Both the position numbers and the translations under genes were made by a program. Below the pieces are notes generated by a model. It was not told where the DNA came from and searched no databases. It saw nothing but the letters and a program-made list of their open reading frames with translations. Shown one piece after another: positions 49,285-58,313 of a stretch of DNA of 64,000 bases (its first letter is position 1; each line of letters begins with the position of its first letter). Origin of the DNA: Parablautia muri. Lineage in GTDB: Bacteria > Bacillota > Clostridia > Lachnospirales > Lachnospiraceae. Location of the stretch: NCBI RefSeq assembly GCF_009917485.1, contig NZ_QZDT01000016.1:38532-102531 (forward strand), given 5' to 3'.

Positions 49285-50299
49285 TTCCCCTTTTTCCCAT
49301 GTATATGTGGAAAAAGAAGTGTGGGAGCACCCACGGACGAAACGTATTTTAGCCAAGCTCCCAGACGCGGATGTCATTGAGATAGATCATTATAAAGATG
49401 TATTCTGCCGGAAAGGGCAGGATTATGTTTTGCAGCATAGGGCACAGAATTTAATTCTTGGGGCAAAGCATGGAACGCTTTTATATAAAGGGGCGCCGGT
49501 CTGTCAGAGCTTTGGTAATCAAAATTTTTATTACACCTCCTGTATGATGAATTGTATTTTTGACTGTGAATATTGTTATCTGAAAGGAATGTACCCTTCG
49601 GGCAATCTAGTGGTGTTTGTCAATCTGGAAGATATTTTTAAGGAGGTAGAAAAGCTTCTTTTAAAAGAGGAGCTTTACCTTTGTATCTCCTATGATACGG
49701 ATTTGCCTGCCTTAGAGGGATTGATGGGCTATGTGCAGGAATGGCTTCAATTTGTAGAAGAAAATCTATTTTCAGGAAAGAAAAGACTGACTGTTGAAAT
49801 ACGCACAAAGGCGGCGGACAGTCATTTTTTTGAGAGACATTTTCCGGTGCCCGGGGTTATTTATGGGATGACTTTGTCACCCCAGATAGTGATTGAGTCC
49901 TATGAACATAAAACTCCGGCCCTCAGGCAAAGAATTGCCTGGGCTACACAGGCAATGACTGAGGGGTACAGGGTGAGGCTTTGCTTTGACCCTATGATTT
50001 ATTGTAAGGAGTGGAAGCAACGGTATAGTGAAATGCTGGAGGATGTATTTTCACAGATTGATATGGATAAAATTGAGGATGTAAGCGTAGGGACCTTCCG
50101 GGTTTCACAGGATTATTTGAAAAAGATGCGCAGGCAACAGCCTTGTTCGATGGTGGTACAGTACCCTTTTATCAATGACAAGGGCGTGTATCATTATCCG
50201 AAGGAATTGACGAAAGAGATGGAGCAGTTTTTGGTTGACAGACTAAAAGAGAGGATTGCAGAGAAAAAAATATTTTTGTGGGAAGATGAGGAAATGTAA
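49256..50299 (+). CDS. spore photoproduct lyase-like radical SAM protein
   Basis: A 347-residue protein. The radical SAM cluster motif C-x3-C-x2-C is Cys100, Cys104 and Cys107 in NCIFDCEYCYL. Other family blocks are FSHVYVEKEVWEHPRT and YKDVFCR at the N-terminus, VEIRTKAA, GMTLSPQIVIESYEHKT and VRLCFDPMI. A Cys at 143 lies about where the spore photoproduct lyase H-donor Cys is, but the alignment is uncertain. SPL repairs UV-made spore photoproduct in germinating spores. It starts at a TTG (49256), overlapping the nucleosidase gene by 29 bases; no better in-frame start is seen. Confidence 0.85.
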   Translation: MKNLKGEYYNSPFSHVYVEKEVWEHPRTKRILAKLPDADVIEIDHYKDVFCRKGQDYVLQHRAQNLILGAKHGTLLYKGAPVCQSFGNQNFYYTSCMMNCIFDCEYCYLKGMYPSGNLVVFVNLEDIFKEVEKLLLKEELYLCISYDTDLPALEGLMGYVQEWLQFVEENLFSGKKRLTVEIRTKAADSHFFERHFPVPGVIYGMTLSPQIVIESYEHKTPALRQRIAWATQAMTEGYRVRLCFDPMIYCKEWKQRYSEMLEDVFSQIDMDKIEDVSVGTFRVSQDYLKKMRRQQPCSMVVQYPFINDKGVYHYPKELTKEMEQFLVDRLKERIAEKKIFLWEDEEM

Positions 50300-51541
50300 G
50301 TGATAGAGCAATTAAATAATGAAGAAACGGCGAGGGAGCGGCACAGAAAACGGATTGAACAAATGCGGCGCAGTAAGCGCAGACAAATGCTTTTTCGGAA
50401 ATTCGGACCGCCTGTAACCGGGGGGATTGCGGCGTTTCTCTTGGTATTTTGGGGGATAGGGATTTTCCGCAGACCTGTGGAAAATGGCGAAAAAAGATTG
50501 GACATACACAGACAGATCCAGACGGCGGATCTGGAAGAAAAAGGCGATGAAACGCCTATGTCTTCACAGCCGTCTGAAGCACAAATGGAAGGGGGAGAAG
50601 CAGTAGAGGCAGATACCTTGTTGGCGGAAAATATGGCCAGTGCCTTTATCAAGGCAAAAACACTGCCGGAGGTAAATAATACGCTGGAGCTTTTAAGGGA
50701 AATAGGCAGCCATAAGACTTACGCTGCGGAACCTTCGGAAAACACCTTAGAATTGGAAGATAAGCTTGCATCGGGAGATGAATTTTTCAGCGCATATGCG
50801 GTGCTGATTGATTTGGACAGCAAAAGTATTCTTGCCCAGAAGGATTATAAAGAAAGAATCAATCCGGCGTCCATGACTAAAATTCTGACGGTTTTAGTGG
50901 CGGCGGAGCATGTGGAGGATTTGGATGATACTTTAACGATTACACTTGACATTACGGATTACGGATACAGGCATAAGTGCAGCAGCGCCGGCTTTGACAG
51001 GGATGAAACGGTAACAGTGCGGGATTTGTTTTATGGGACGATACTGCCTTCCGGGGCAGATGCAGCAGTGGGGCTTGCAACCTATGTGTCAGGAAGCCAG
51101 GAGGCTTTTGTGGAGTTGATGAATGAAAAGCTTAAGGAGCTTGGCCTCTCGGAGACTTCCCATTTTACAAACTGTGTGGGTGTTTTTGATGAAGATCATT
51201 ATTCCACGGTTTATGATATCGCTATGATTTTGGAGGCGGCAATGGATAATGAATTGTGCAGGGAGTTTTTGTCAGCACATATTTATACCACCTCAAAGAC
51301 GAAGCAGCACCCGGAGGGGATTGAACTTTCCAACTGGTTTTTGCGCAGGATTGAGGATAAGGACAGCGGAGGAGAAGTGGTCTATGCAAAGACCGGTTAT
51401 GTGGAGCAGTCGGGAAGCTGCGCGGCCAGCTATGCACAGGGGAAGGACGGAAAGGGATATGTGTGTGTGACGGTTAATGCAAACAGTCCGTGGCGGTGTA
51501 TTTATGACCATTCAGGATTGTATAAGCAGTTTTTGGGATAA
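50300..51541 (+). CDS. D-alanyl-D-alanine carboxypeptidase (S11 family)
   Basis: A 413-residue serine peptidase with a basic cytoplasmic N-terminus, one transmembrane helix (about 40-56), a linker and the penicillin-binding fold. Ser191 and Lys194 (SMTK) are the catalytic pair; KTG is at 364-366. The usual SxN motif reads SGAD at 251-254, with Ala where Asn is expected. It trims D-Ala from peptidoglycan stem peptides, in vegetative cells or spore cortex. The GTG start follows the previous stop without a gap, with GAGGAA 9 bases upstream, so it is coupled to the SPL-like gene. Confidence 0.9.
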   Translation: MIEQLNNEETARERHRKRIEQMRRSKRRQMLFRKFGPPVTGGIAAFLLVFWGIGIFRRPVENGEKRLDIHRQIQTADLEEKGDETPMSSQPSEAQMEGGEAVEADTLLAENMASAFIKAKTLPEVNNTLELLREIGSHKTYAAEPSENTLELEDKLASGDEFFSAYAVLIDLDSKSILAQKDYKERINPASMTKILTVLVAAEHVEDLDDTLTITLDITDYGYRHKCSSAGFDRDETVTVRDLFYGTILPSGADAAVGLATYVSGSQEAFVELMNEKLKELGLSETSHFTNCVGVFDEDHYSTVYDIAMILEAAMDNELCREFLSAHIYTTSKTKQHPEGIELSNWFLRRIEDKDSGGEVVYAKTGYVEQSGSCAASYAQGKDGKGYVCVTVNANSPWRCIYDHSGLYKQFLG

Positions 51542-51617
51542 AAGAAACAACCTGGCACTGCGCACGGAAATCAATTTTAAGGATGCTGTGCGTTAGTTTT
51601 AAAAGAATGAAAATAAC

Positions 51618-51646
51618 TTGGCGGGCGGGAGAATTTACGGTATAAT
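51618..51646 (+). promoter_or_regulatory. promoter of rarA
   Basis: TTGGCG (51618-51623), 17 bases, TATAAT (51641-51646). Confidence 0.7.
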
Positions 51647-51686
51647 AAATTTGAAAGTATGTGGATTAGTATAGGCAGGAGTGGAA

Positions 51687-53024
51687 ATGGATTTATTTGA
51701 ATATATGCGCACGGCCAGCATGGAGAAGGATTCTCCGCTGGCCGCACGGTTGCGCCCGATGGCCTTAGAGGAAGTGGTGGGGCAGCAGCATATCATTGGC
51801 AGGGACAGGCTTTTGTACCGGGCAATTAAGGCGGATAAGCTCAGCTCCCTTATTTTTTATGGGCCGCCGGGCACGGGGAAGACAACCCTTGCCAAGGTGA
51901 TTGCCAAAACCACCAGCGCGGAGTTTACCCAGATCAATGCCACCGTTGCAGGGAAAAAGGACATGGAGGAGGTTGTAAAGGCAGCCAAGGATACCATGGG
52001 TATGTATGGCAAAAAGACCATACTTTTTATTGACGAGATACATCGCTTTAATAAAAGCCAGCAGGATTATTTGCTTCCCTTTGTGGAGGATGGAACGGTC
52101 ATCTTGATTGGGGCTACCACGGAGAATCCGTATTTTGAAGTGAACGGGGCGCTCTTATCCCGCTCGGTGATTTTTGAACTAAAGCCCCTTGGATGTGAGG
52201 ATATAAAGGAGCTGCTTCGCAGAGCCGTTTATGACAAAGAAAAAGGCATGGGTGCCTATGATGCGGTTTTGCATGAGGACGCTATGGATTTTTTGGCGGA
52301 CATGGCAGGAGGAGACGCCAGACATGCTTTAAATGCCATTGAGCTTGGCATTATGACTACAAAGCGGGCAGAGGACGGGAAAATACATATCACATTGGAG
52401 GTGGCCCAGGAATGCATCCAAAAAAGGGCGGTGCGCTATGACAAGAGTGGGGACAACCACTATGACACGATTTCAGCCTTTATCAAAAGCATGAGGGGAT
52501 CCGACCCGGACGCGGCGGTTTATTATCTGGCAAGGATGCTTTATGCAGGGGAAAGTGTAACTTTTGTGGCAAGGCGGATCATGATTTGTGCATCGGAGGA
52601 TGTAGGAAATGCGGACCCGCAGGCCATCCAGGTAGCGGTAAATGCATCGCTGGCCGCAGAGCGGGTGGGAATGCCGGAGGCCCAGATTATTTTGTCCCAG
52701 GCGGCTTTGTATGTGGCAAGCGCGCCCAAAAGCAACGCTTGTGTCAAGGCAATCGGGGAGGCTATGGAAACAGTGGAAAAAACAGGAAATCTGCCCATAC
52801 CGGCACATTTACAGGACGCCCACTACAAAGGGGCGGCGAAGCTAGGCCACGGTGCAGGGTATTTGTATGCCCATGATTATCCCAATCATTATGTGGAGCA
52901 GCAATATCTGCCTTACGAACTTACAGGAAGGGAGTTTTATCACCCTTCAGGCAATGGGTATGAGGTAAAAATAAAAGAGCACATGAAACGAATCAGGAAA
53001 AAAGAAGGAAACGAAACGATATGA
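51687..53024 (+). CDS. rarA: replication-associated recombination protein A (AAA+ ATPase)
   Basis: A 445-residue AAA+ ATPase of the RarA/MgsA/WRNIP1 family that acts at stalled replication forks. Walker A is FYGPPGTGKTTLAK, Walker B is ILFIDEIHRFNKSQQD, and sensor 1 is LIGATTENPYFEVN with LLSRSVIFEL. The C-terminal part, with SGDNHYDTISAFIKSMRGSD and DPDAAVYYLARML, is the family's tetramerisation domain. AGGAG 5 bases before the ATG at 51687 decides the start over a GTG two codons upstream. It overlaps the next gene by ATGA. Confidence 0.95.
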   Translation: MDLFEYMRTASMEKDSPLAARLRPMALEEVVGQQHIIGRDRLLYRAIKADKLSSLIFYGPPGTGKTTLAKVIAKTTSAEFTQINATVAGKKDMEEVVKAAKDTMGMYGKKTILFIDEIHRFNKSQQDYLLPFVEDGTVILIGATTENPYFEVNGALLSRSVIFELKPLGCEDIKELLRRAVYDKEKGMGAYDAVLHEDAMDFLADMAGGDARHALNAIELGIMTTKRAEDGKIHITLEVAQECIQKRAVRYDKSGDNHYDTISAFIKSMRGSDPDAAVYYLARMLYAGESVTFVARRIMICASEDVGNADPQAIQVAVNASLAAERVGMPEAQIILSQAALYVASAPKSNACVKAIGEAMETVEKTGNLPIPAHLQDAHYKGAAKLGHGAGYLYAHDYPNHYVEQQYLPYELTGREFYHPSGNGYEVKIKEHMKRIRKKEGNETI

Positions 53025-54940
53025 TTTTTAGAACCGGAAAAAATGAGAAGCCGGCGGAAGATAAACCTGTGGAGGAAAAGAAAACCAAAGACAGCCATGC
53101 CCCGGGGGCCGGCTTATTTGCAAAAAAACGCAGACCAGGCAAAAAAGACCGGAAAGATACACAAAAGCTGGTGAAAAGAATGACAATATTGATGGGGCTG
53201 GTATTGCTGGCCGGAGGAGCGGCAGTATCTTACCTGTTTCTTTTCAGGAAGGAGGAACCCCAGCAGAATGTGCAAAAGGCGCCTGATATTAAGGAAGAAA
53301 TCCAAGTTCCGGAAGTGGAGGAGGAAATAGGCAGCGATGTGACGGACCACATTGTGACGGCAGGAGGAGCCGTATGGGAATCCTTTAAAAAGCGCCCGGC
53401 AATGATGGAACTGCCGGAAAATGCGGCGGATTTTGCGGATATAACAGAGTGTGTGATTGACGATAGTAAAAGAATTTCCGTAACTTTAGAAGGAGACGGC
53501 ATTCCCAAAAGCGATGATAAATATTATTACCTTTTTGCACTGAATACATATGACAACAGCATTGCAGAGGGAGCCGATTATCTGGACAGGGATTATAAGA
53601 ACAGCTCTATCAACCTGAAAACCAGCCTTAATTATAACCTTGCCGGCAGCCGTTTATATAAAAAATTTGTAATTGCGGTTAAGAAGGACGGAGAATATGT
53701 GCCGGTAAGTACGCCCAGCTATATTACCAATCCTGAAGCCATAGCTAGGTTTGGCTCCGTGTACCAGCAGCCGGCATCTAAAAAGGGACTTCTGGTAGAC
53801 CCTAATAAATTAAGGGGCGGTGAGTTAGATGATTTGGGTGTAAAACAGGCGGCTTATAATATACCGGTTGCAAGGTTGCTTGGCCCCACATCCAGTGCAG
53901 CGTATCCTACGATTTATTATACTTATAATGGAAAGACTTACTCTTTTAACGGACAGGTGGTGGCGGAATATGACATTGTGTTTGGCACATTGACCGCCAA
54001 AGGGATTAGCACTACGGCCATTATTTTAAACAATTATTCATCGGCCTACTCCCAGCTGATTCATCCCCAGGCCAGAGGCGGGGGTTCGGCTCCTTATTAT
54101 ATGTTTAACGGCGCGGAAGAATCCGGCGTGGAGTATATGGCGGCGGTTGGCTCCTTTTTGGCGGAACGGTATTCGGATAATACCCACGGGAGGATATCCA
54201 ACTGGATCATTGCTAATGAAATCAATGCCCGGAAAGAGTGGAACCATATGGCCTACACGGATATCGAGACCTATGTGGAGGAGTATGCCAAGGCGTTTCG
54301 GGTGTTTTATACGGCGATTAAGAGTGTGAGCAGCAGCGCTCGGGTTTATATTTCTATCGACCAGCAATGGGATAGGAATATTAAAAATAATACCAATTAT
54401 GACGGCAGAGATATTTTGGATGTATTTAACAGAAATATAACCTTAAAAGGAAATATTGACTGGGGTGTGGCCCAGCATCCCTACAATGTTCCGCTGACAG
54501 AGGCCAGAACCTGGCAGGGATCCAGGTATGTGGAGCACAGTGCGGGCACCTCCATGATTACCATGGCCAACATAGAGGTTTTGATCAATTATATGAAGCA
54601 GGAGCATTTCCGGGACAGAAACGGAGAGGTGCGCAGTATTTTGCTCAGCGAGCAGGGTTATACCTCCCATGCGGGGGAGGCTTTGCAGGCGGCAGCCTTT
54701 GCATACGCTTATTATAAAGTGGCGGCTTATCCTGAAATTGACGGATTTTTGTTAAACAGACAGACGGACGCAGGAGAGGAAGTGGCCCAGGGACTGGCCT
54801 TTGGACTGTCAGATGCCGGAGGCAGACATAAACAAATATACGATGTATTTAAATATATTGATACATCGGAGCATGCCGCACATACGGATTTTGCCAAGGA
54901 TATTATAGGGATCACAAGCTGGAATCAGATTATAAGATAA
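53021..54940 (+). CDS. DUF5722-type putative extracellular glycosidase
   Basis: A 639-residue protein with a charged N-terminal tail, a signal anchor (about 52-75), an acidic linker and an ectodomain. The ectodomain seems to start with a beta domain (about 130-240, FADITECVIDDSKRISVTLEG), then a TIM barrel. WIIANEINA (Glu400, preceded by Asn) and LLSEQGYTS (Glu544) match the acid/base and nucleophile positions of clan GH-A glycosidases. I match it to DUF5722; no activity is known to me. It overlaps rarA by 4 bases. Confidence 0.75.
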   Translation: MIFRTGKNEKPAEDKPVEEKKTKDSHAPGAGLFAKKRRPGKKDRKDTQKLVKRMTILMGLVLLAGGAAVSYLFLFRKEEPQQNVQKAPDIKEEIQVPEVEEEIGSDVTDHIVTAGGAVWESFKKRPAMMELPENAADFADITECVIDDSKRISVTLEGDGIPKSDDKYYYLFALNTYDNSIAEGADYLDRDYKNSSINLKTSLNYNLAGSRLYKKFVIAVKKDGEYVPVSTPSYITNPEAIARFGSVYQQPASKKGLLVDPNKLRGGELDDLGVKQAAYNIPVARLLGPTSSAAYPTIYYTYNGKTYSFNGQVVAEYDIVFGTLTAKGISTTAIILNNYSSAYSQLIHPQARGGGSAPYYMFNGAEESGVEYMAAVGSFLAERYSDNTHGRISNWIIANEINARKEWNHMAYTDIETYVEEYAKAFRVFYTAIKSVSSSARVYISIDQQWDRNIKNNTNYDGRDILDVFNRNITLKGNIDWGVAQHPYNVPLTEARTWQGSRYVEHSAGTSMITMANIEVLINYMKQEHFRDRNGEVRSILLSEQGYTSHAGEALQAAAFAYAYYKVAAYPEIDGFLLNRQTDAGEEVAQGLAFGLSDAGGRHKQIYDVFKYIDTSEHAAHTDFAKDIIGITSWNQIIR

Positions 54941-54978
54941 AAAACGCCATGAAAGATTCAATTTTGGCTAAATGATTT

Positions 54979-55022
54979 ACGCCGCCAGGTTTTGCAAGTT
55001 TACTTGCAAGGCATGGCGGCGT
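54979..55022. terminator. bidirectional terminator between convergent genes
   Basis: ACGCCGCCA (54979-54987) with TGGCGGCGT (55014-55022), and an inner stem TTGCAAG/CTTGCAA. Confidence 0.85.
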
Positions 55023-55031
55023 TTGATATGG

Positions 55032-55916
55032 TTATCGTTCTCTGACACATAAGGCGATACAGCCGACATTGGTATGGAGCAGAAGGCTGTACTGAGGGTG
55101 GTGCCTTAAAAAGATTTGTTTCATGGCATCATCATCGATCAAAAGATCTTTTTTCAGCGTATAGGCCCCTTCCTCAAATTGAAAGTAAGCGCCAATGCGA
55201 TGGAGCATCTGCTGGTCCATTAATTTAGTGGCGGAAAGGATGGTATTGTTTATTTTGTCAACCGTAAACCCAAGTACCTTGCCAATGGTCTTGAGGATCA
55301 TCTTTTCTTCCAAGGACAAAATGACCCACAAGGGCTTTCCCTCAGGAGATATGTAATAAAGAATATAGTTAATGGTGCGGCCAAAGCTTTCACCATCGTA
55401 ATATTCGCTGAATATGTTGGACTTTAAACCAAAAATTTCCCATACTACCTGTTTAAAGCCATCTTTAAGGGCCGCATTTACAGATTCCACCTGTGTGATG
55501 TCCCATTTGCTGACAACCTTGCCGGTGATGGCTTTGTCTTCCACCATAATATGTCCGGTAAGCCAGCCTATGCAGATCCCCAGAAAACGCTGGACAGATT
55601 CGGTAGAGTAATTGGAGTCTGTCATGTCTTGCGCAAGAATGGGTAGAGTTTTTTCCCGTAAATTGTCATGAAGCTTTTTGTGCATGGCATAGCCTGGGTA
55701 GTTTATGGAACGCATGTAAGCTTCTTCCTCGGAAAAATGCTGTGCGGTATAATTTTTAAAAAATTTGATACCTTCCGCGCAGGCCAGCTGGCTATTTTTA
55801 TGTTCATCCACCAGTCTCATGATGCGCCGCACAATAGAAAATAATTTTTGATGGGCATTGTCAATAACCTCCACACCGATGTTGAACTGATCGTTCCAGA
55901 TTAACTCATTCATCAT
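55032..55916 (-). CDS. bacteriohemerythrin with C-terminal extension
   Basis: A 294-residue protein. Residues 1-135 are a hemerythrin domain with all seven di-iron ligands in place: His22, His60, Glu64, His79, His83, His122 and Asp127. This binds O2 and suggests oxygen sensing or storage in an anaerobe. Residues 140-294 form a second domain that I cannot name with confidence; it has LSLEEKMILKTIGKVLG, perhaps like CheX-type phosphatases. AAGGAGAG is 8 bases before the ATG at 55916. It is a single gene. Confidence 0.88.
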   Translation of the reverse strand: MMNELIWNDQFNIGVEVIDNAHQKLFSIVRRIMRLVDEHKNSQLACAEGIKFFKNYTAQHFSEEEAYMRSINYPGYAMHKKLHDNLREKTLPILAQDMTDSNYSTESVQRFLGICIGWLTGHIMVEDKAITGKVVSKWDITQVESVNAALKDGFKQVVWEIFGLKSNIFSEYYDGESFGRTINYILYYISPEGKPLWVILSLEEKMILKTIGKVLGFTVDKINNTILSATKLMDQQMLHRIGAYFQFEEGAYTLKKDLLIDDDAMKQIFLRHHPQYSLLLHTNVGCIALCVRER

Positions 55917-56200
55917 TAAAGACTCTCCTTTTGCTTCATTATAGATTAGGTAGTTGCGAAACCATAAGCTGTGAAAATATTTAGCCAATATATTCTACTC
56001 AAATCCTGCTGCACCAAGCATTCCAACAAGCCCAGTAAAGCAGAAATCGGTCGGACAAAGGCTCTCCCGCCGCAGCTACCTGCATGATAGATAGGTTTTG
56101 CGTGAAGACAATTATAGCAAAACGGGCGGATTTTGGCAACTTGATATCTGATATAAAAATGACAGAGGATGCTTGGTTACTTGTTACTTTCATGGGATAT

Positions 56201-56228
56201 TTGACTTTGGGAAATAGAATGATACAAT
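56201..56228 (+). promoter_or_regulatory. promoter of the DUF885 gene
   Basis: TTGACT (56201-56206), 16 bases, TACAAT (56223-56228). Confidence 0.65.
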
Positions 56229-56285
56229 GGATAAGAGACAGAAAATCATTTAACCGGAATCTGTTTGAAAAGGAGATGTGTGCAA

Positions 56286-58070
56286 ATGGAAAATGAAGCA
56301 AAAAAACATTCGTATAAGCTACTTGCAGCAATCGCGGCAGTTGCAGGTGTGTTGTTGATAGGAATAGTGGGAACGGTAATGTGGCTGCTTAAAGCCGATA
56401 GTCCTTCTGCTTTTGATGGATATATGGATACGCTGTTTAAGGAAGATATTGTGGAGAATACCATCAATCTTCATTACACCCTTGCGCATCCTGAAAATTA
56501 TGGGATTACGGATTACGAGATTTCCCTTGGTTCTTTCACCACCAAAGATTTCGAGGAAAATTATAAAGAATTGGAGGAAATTAGAGCAAGGCTCCTTAAG
56601 TTTAATAGAAAGAGTCTGTCTAAGGAGCAGCAGCTTACTTACGATATTTTATTGGATTATGTGGATACGGAGCTTTCTGTGAAAGATCTGGCGCTTTATA
56701 GTGAGGTGCTAGGACCTACCACCGGTTACCAGGCGCAGCTCCCTGTAATTTTGGCGGAATATGCCTTCCGCACAAAGCGGGATATAGAGGATTATCTGGC
56801 TTTGCTTTCAAAAGTAAAGGAAATGGCCGGGCAAATCATAGAATTTGAGCAGGATAAGGCGCAGGCCGGGCTTTTTATGTCTGATTATGCGGCGGATGCA
56901 ATTATTGCCCAGTGCGAGGAATTCATTTCGGAACCGGAAGATAATTACATGATAGACGTTTTCGATGATAAAATAGATGCCTTTGCGGGGCTTACCCAGG
57001 AGGAGAAAGAAGAATATCAAAAAAGGAACCATGATTTGATCACAGGTGATGTGGTGGAGGCTTACCAGATATTGATTGACGGCCTAAAGGATCTTAAGGG
57101 AAGTGGAAAAAATGAGTTGGGATTATGCTATTATGAAAATGGAAAAGAGTATTATGAATATCTGCTAAGGTCAGGTACGGGTTCAGATGTTTCTGTGAAT
57201 AAGCAAAAGAAAAGGATTGAAAAGTATATAAGAGATTATTTTCAGACCGTATATGATGCAATGTCCGAAAATCCGCATATTTATGACGAAATCATGGAAT
57301 ACCAGTTCCCGGATATGGAACCGGAGGCTATTTTGGAGGATTTATTGGGGAAAATAGGCGAAGATTTTCCGGATCCGCCCCAGGTGGAGTATACTATTAA
57401 ATATGTTCATCCATCCATGCAGGAGAATATGAGTCCGGCTTTTTACCTGACAACCCCTGTTGACGATATTCAAAACAATCTGATTTATATCAATCAAAAG
57501 CATACCGGAGGGGATGCGGAGAGCGGTACGGAGCTATACACAACCTTAGCCCATGAGGGATATCCGGGCCATCTGTATCAAAATGCCTATACGGTTTCAG
57601 GGAACCTTCCTTTGATCCGCAACCTGTTTTCTTTTACAGGATATGCGGAAGGATGGGCGACTTATGTGGAGTTTGAGTATGGATATGATTTTGCGGGGGC
57701 GGATGAAACCCTTGCGGATGTGCTTGCAGGCAATGAGGCCACGCTCCTTGCCCTTTCAGCTTATATAGACATAGGGATTCATTATGATGGATGGGACAGG
57801 GAAGATGTGGCGGAGTATATCGCGGGCTTTGGCACCACAGACCAGGATGCAATAGATGAGATTTTTAACTATATTGTGGAGGAGCCGGGGAATTATCTCA
57901 GCTATTTTATCGGATATCTGGAATTTCTTGATTTAAGGGAGAGAGCTGAGGAAGAATTGGGGGACGCCTTTGATGCAAAGCAGTTCCATGATTTTGTCCT
58001 GCGGACAGGACCGGCGCCCTTTTATATCATAGAGGAATATATGGAAGATTGGATGACAGAGCAAAAGTAA
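56286..58070 (+). CDS. DUF885 family metallopeptidase-like protein
   Basis: A 594-residue protein with an N-terminal signal anchor (about 12-38) and an extracytoplasmic, mostly helical DUF885 domain. The zinc-binding-type motif is HEGYPGH (His423, Glu424, His429) within TLAHEGYPGHLYQ, and the downstream GYAEGWATYVEFE carries the likely third ligand. Proteins of this type are thought to be peptidases; no substrate is known for this one. The ATG at 56286 is chosen from AAGGAGATG; a TTG seven codons earlier would include the SD. It ends at a clear terminator. Confidence 0.88.
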   Translation: MENEAKKHSYKLLAAIAAVAGVLLIGIVGTVMWLLKADSPSAFDGYMDTLFKEDIVENTINLHYTLAHPENYGITDYEISLGSFTTKDFEENYKELEEIRARLLKFNRKSLSKEQQLTYDILLDYVDTELSVKDLALYSEVLGPTTGYQAQLPVILAEYAFRTKRDIEDYLALLSKVKEMAGQIIEFEQDKAQAGLFMSDYAADAIIAQCEEFISEPEDNYMIDVFDDKIDAFAGLTQEEKEEYQKRNHDLITGDVVEAYQILIDGLKDLKGSGKNELGLCYYENGKEYYEYLLRSGTGSDVSVNKQKKRIEKYIRDYFQTVYDAMSENPHIYDEIMEYQFPDMEPEAILEDLLGKIGEDFPDPPQVEYTIKYVHPSMQENMSPAFYLTTPVDDIQNNLIYINQKHTGGDAESGTELYTTLAHEGYPGHLYQNAYTVSGNLPLIRNLFSFTGYAEGWATYVEFEYGYDFAGADETLADVLAGNEATLLALSAYIDIGIHYDGWDREDVAEYIAGFGTTDQDAIDEIFNYIVEEPGNYLSYFIGYLEFLDLRERAEEELGDAFDAKQFHDFVLRTGPAPFYIIEEYMEDWMTEQK

Positions 58071-58079
58071 GGAAGAATA

Positions 58080-58112
58080 AAAATGCGGGGAGCCCGGGGC
58101 TTTCCGCATTTT
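58080..58112 (+). terminator. terminator after the DUF885 gene
   Basis: AAAATGCGG with CCGCATTTT, and an inner AGCCC/GGGGC stem. Confidence 0.85.
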
Positions 58113-58160
58113 GCATAGGGAAAAGCAATAAATAACTGCCGCAGGTATCTAATTTGTCAA

Positions 58161-58189
58161 TTGAAGCGGGAGATCTGTTGTGCTATAAT
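58161..58189 (+). promoter_or_regulatory. promoter of carAB
   Basis: TTGAAG (58161-58166), 17 bases, TATAAT (58184-58189). Confidence 0.75.
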
Positions 58190-58208
58190 AGAGCGATTAC
58201 GGTTACAT

Positions 58209-58256
58209 CCGGGCAGATATACACTGTCAGCCCGGCTTAAGGGAACCTTCGGTTCC
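58209..58256 (+). promoter_or_regulatory. carA leader hairpins
   Basis: CCGGGC/GCCCGG (58209-58235) and GGAACC-TTC-GGTTCC (58242-58256). Neither has a T run. No PyrR-binding consensus is evident. They may regulate carAB in response to pyrimidines or arginine, but this is not shown. Confidence 0.4.
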
Positions 58257-58313
58257 GGTCACATTTGACGGATTGCCGGCGGGAATAAATGACAGAAAGG
58301 GAGCAGGGACTAC

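Noticed and set aside
58190..58313. PyrR attenuator before carA
   Set aside because: Two hairpins are present but neither a PyrR-binding consensus nor a terminator T run can be seen.
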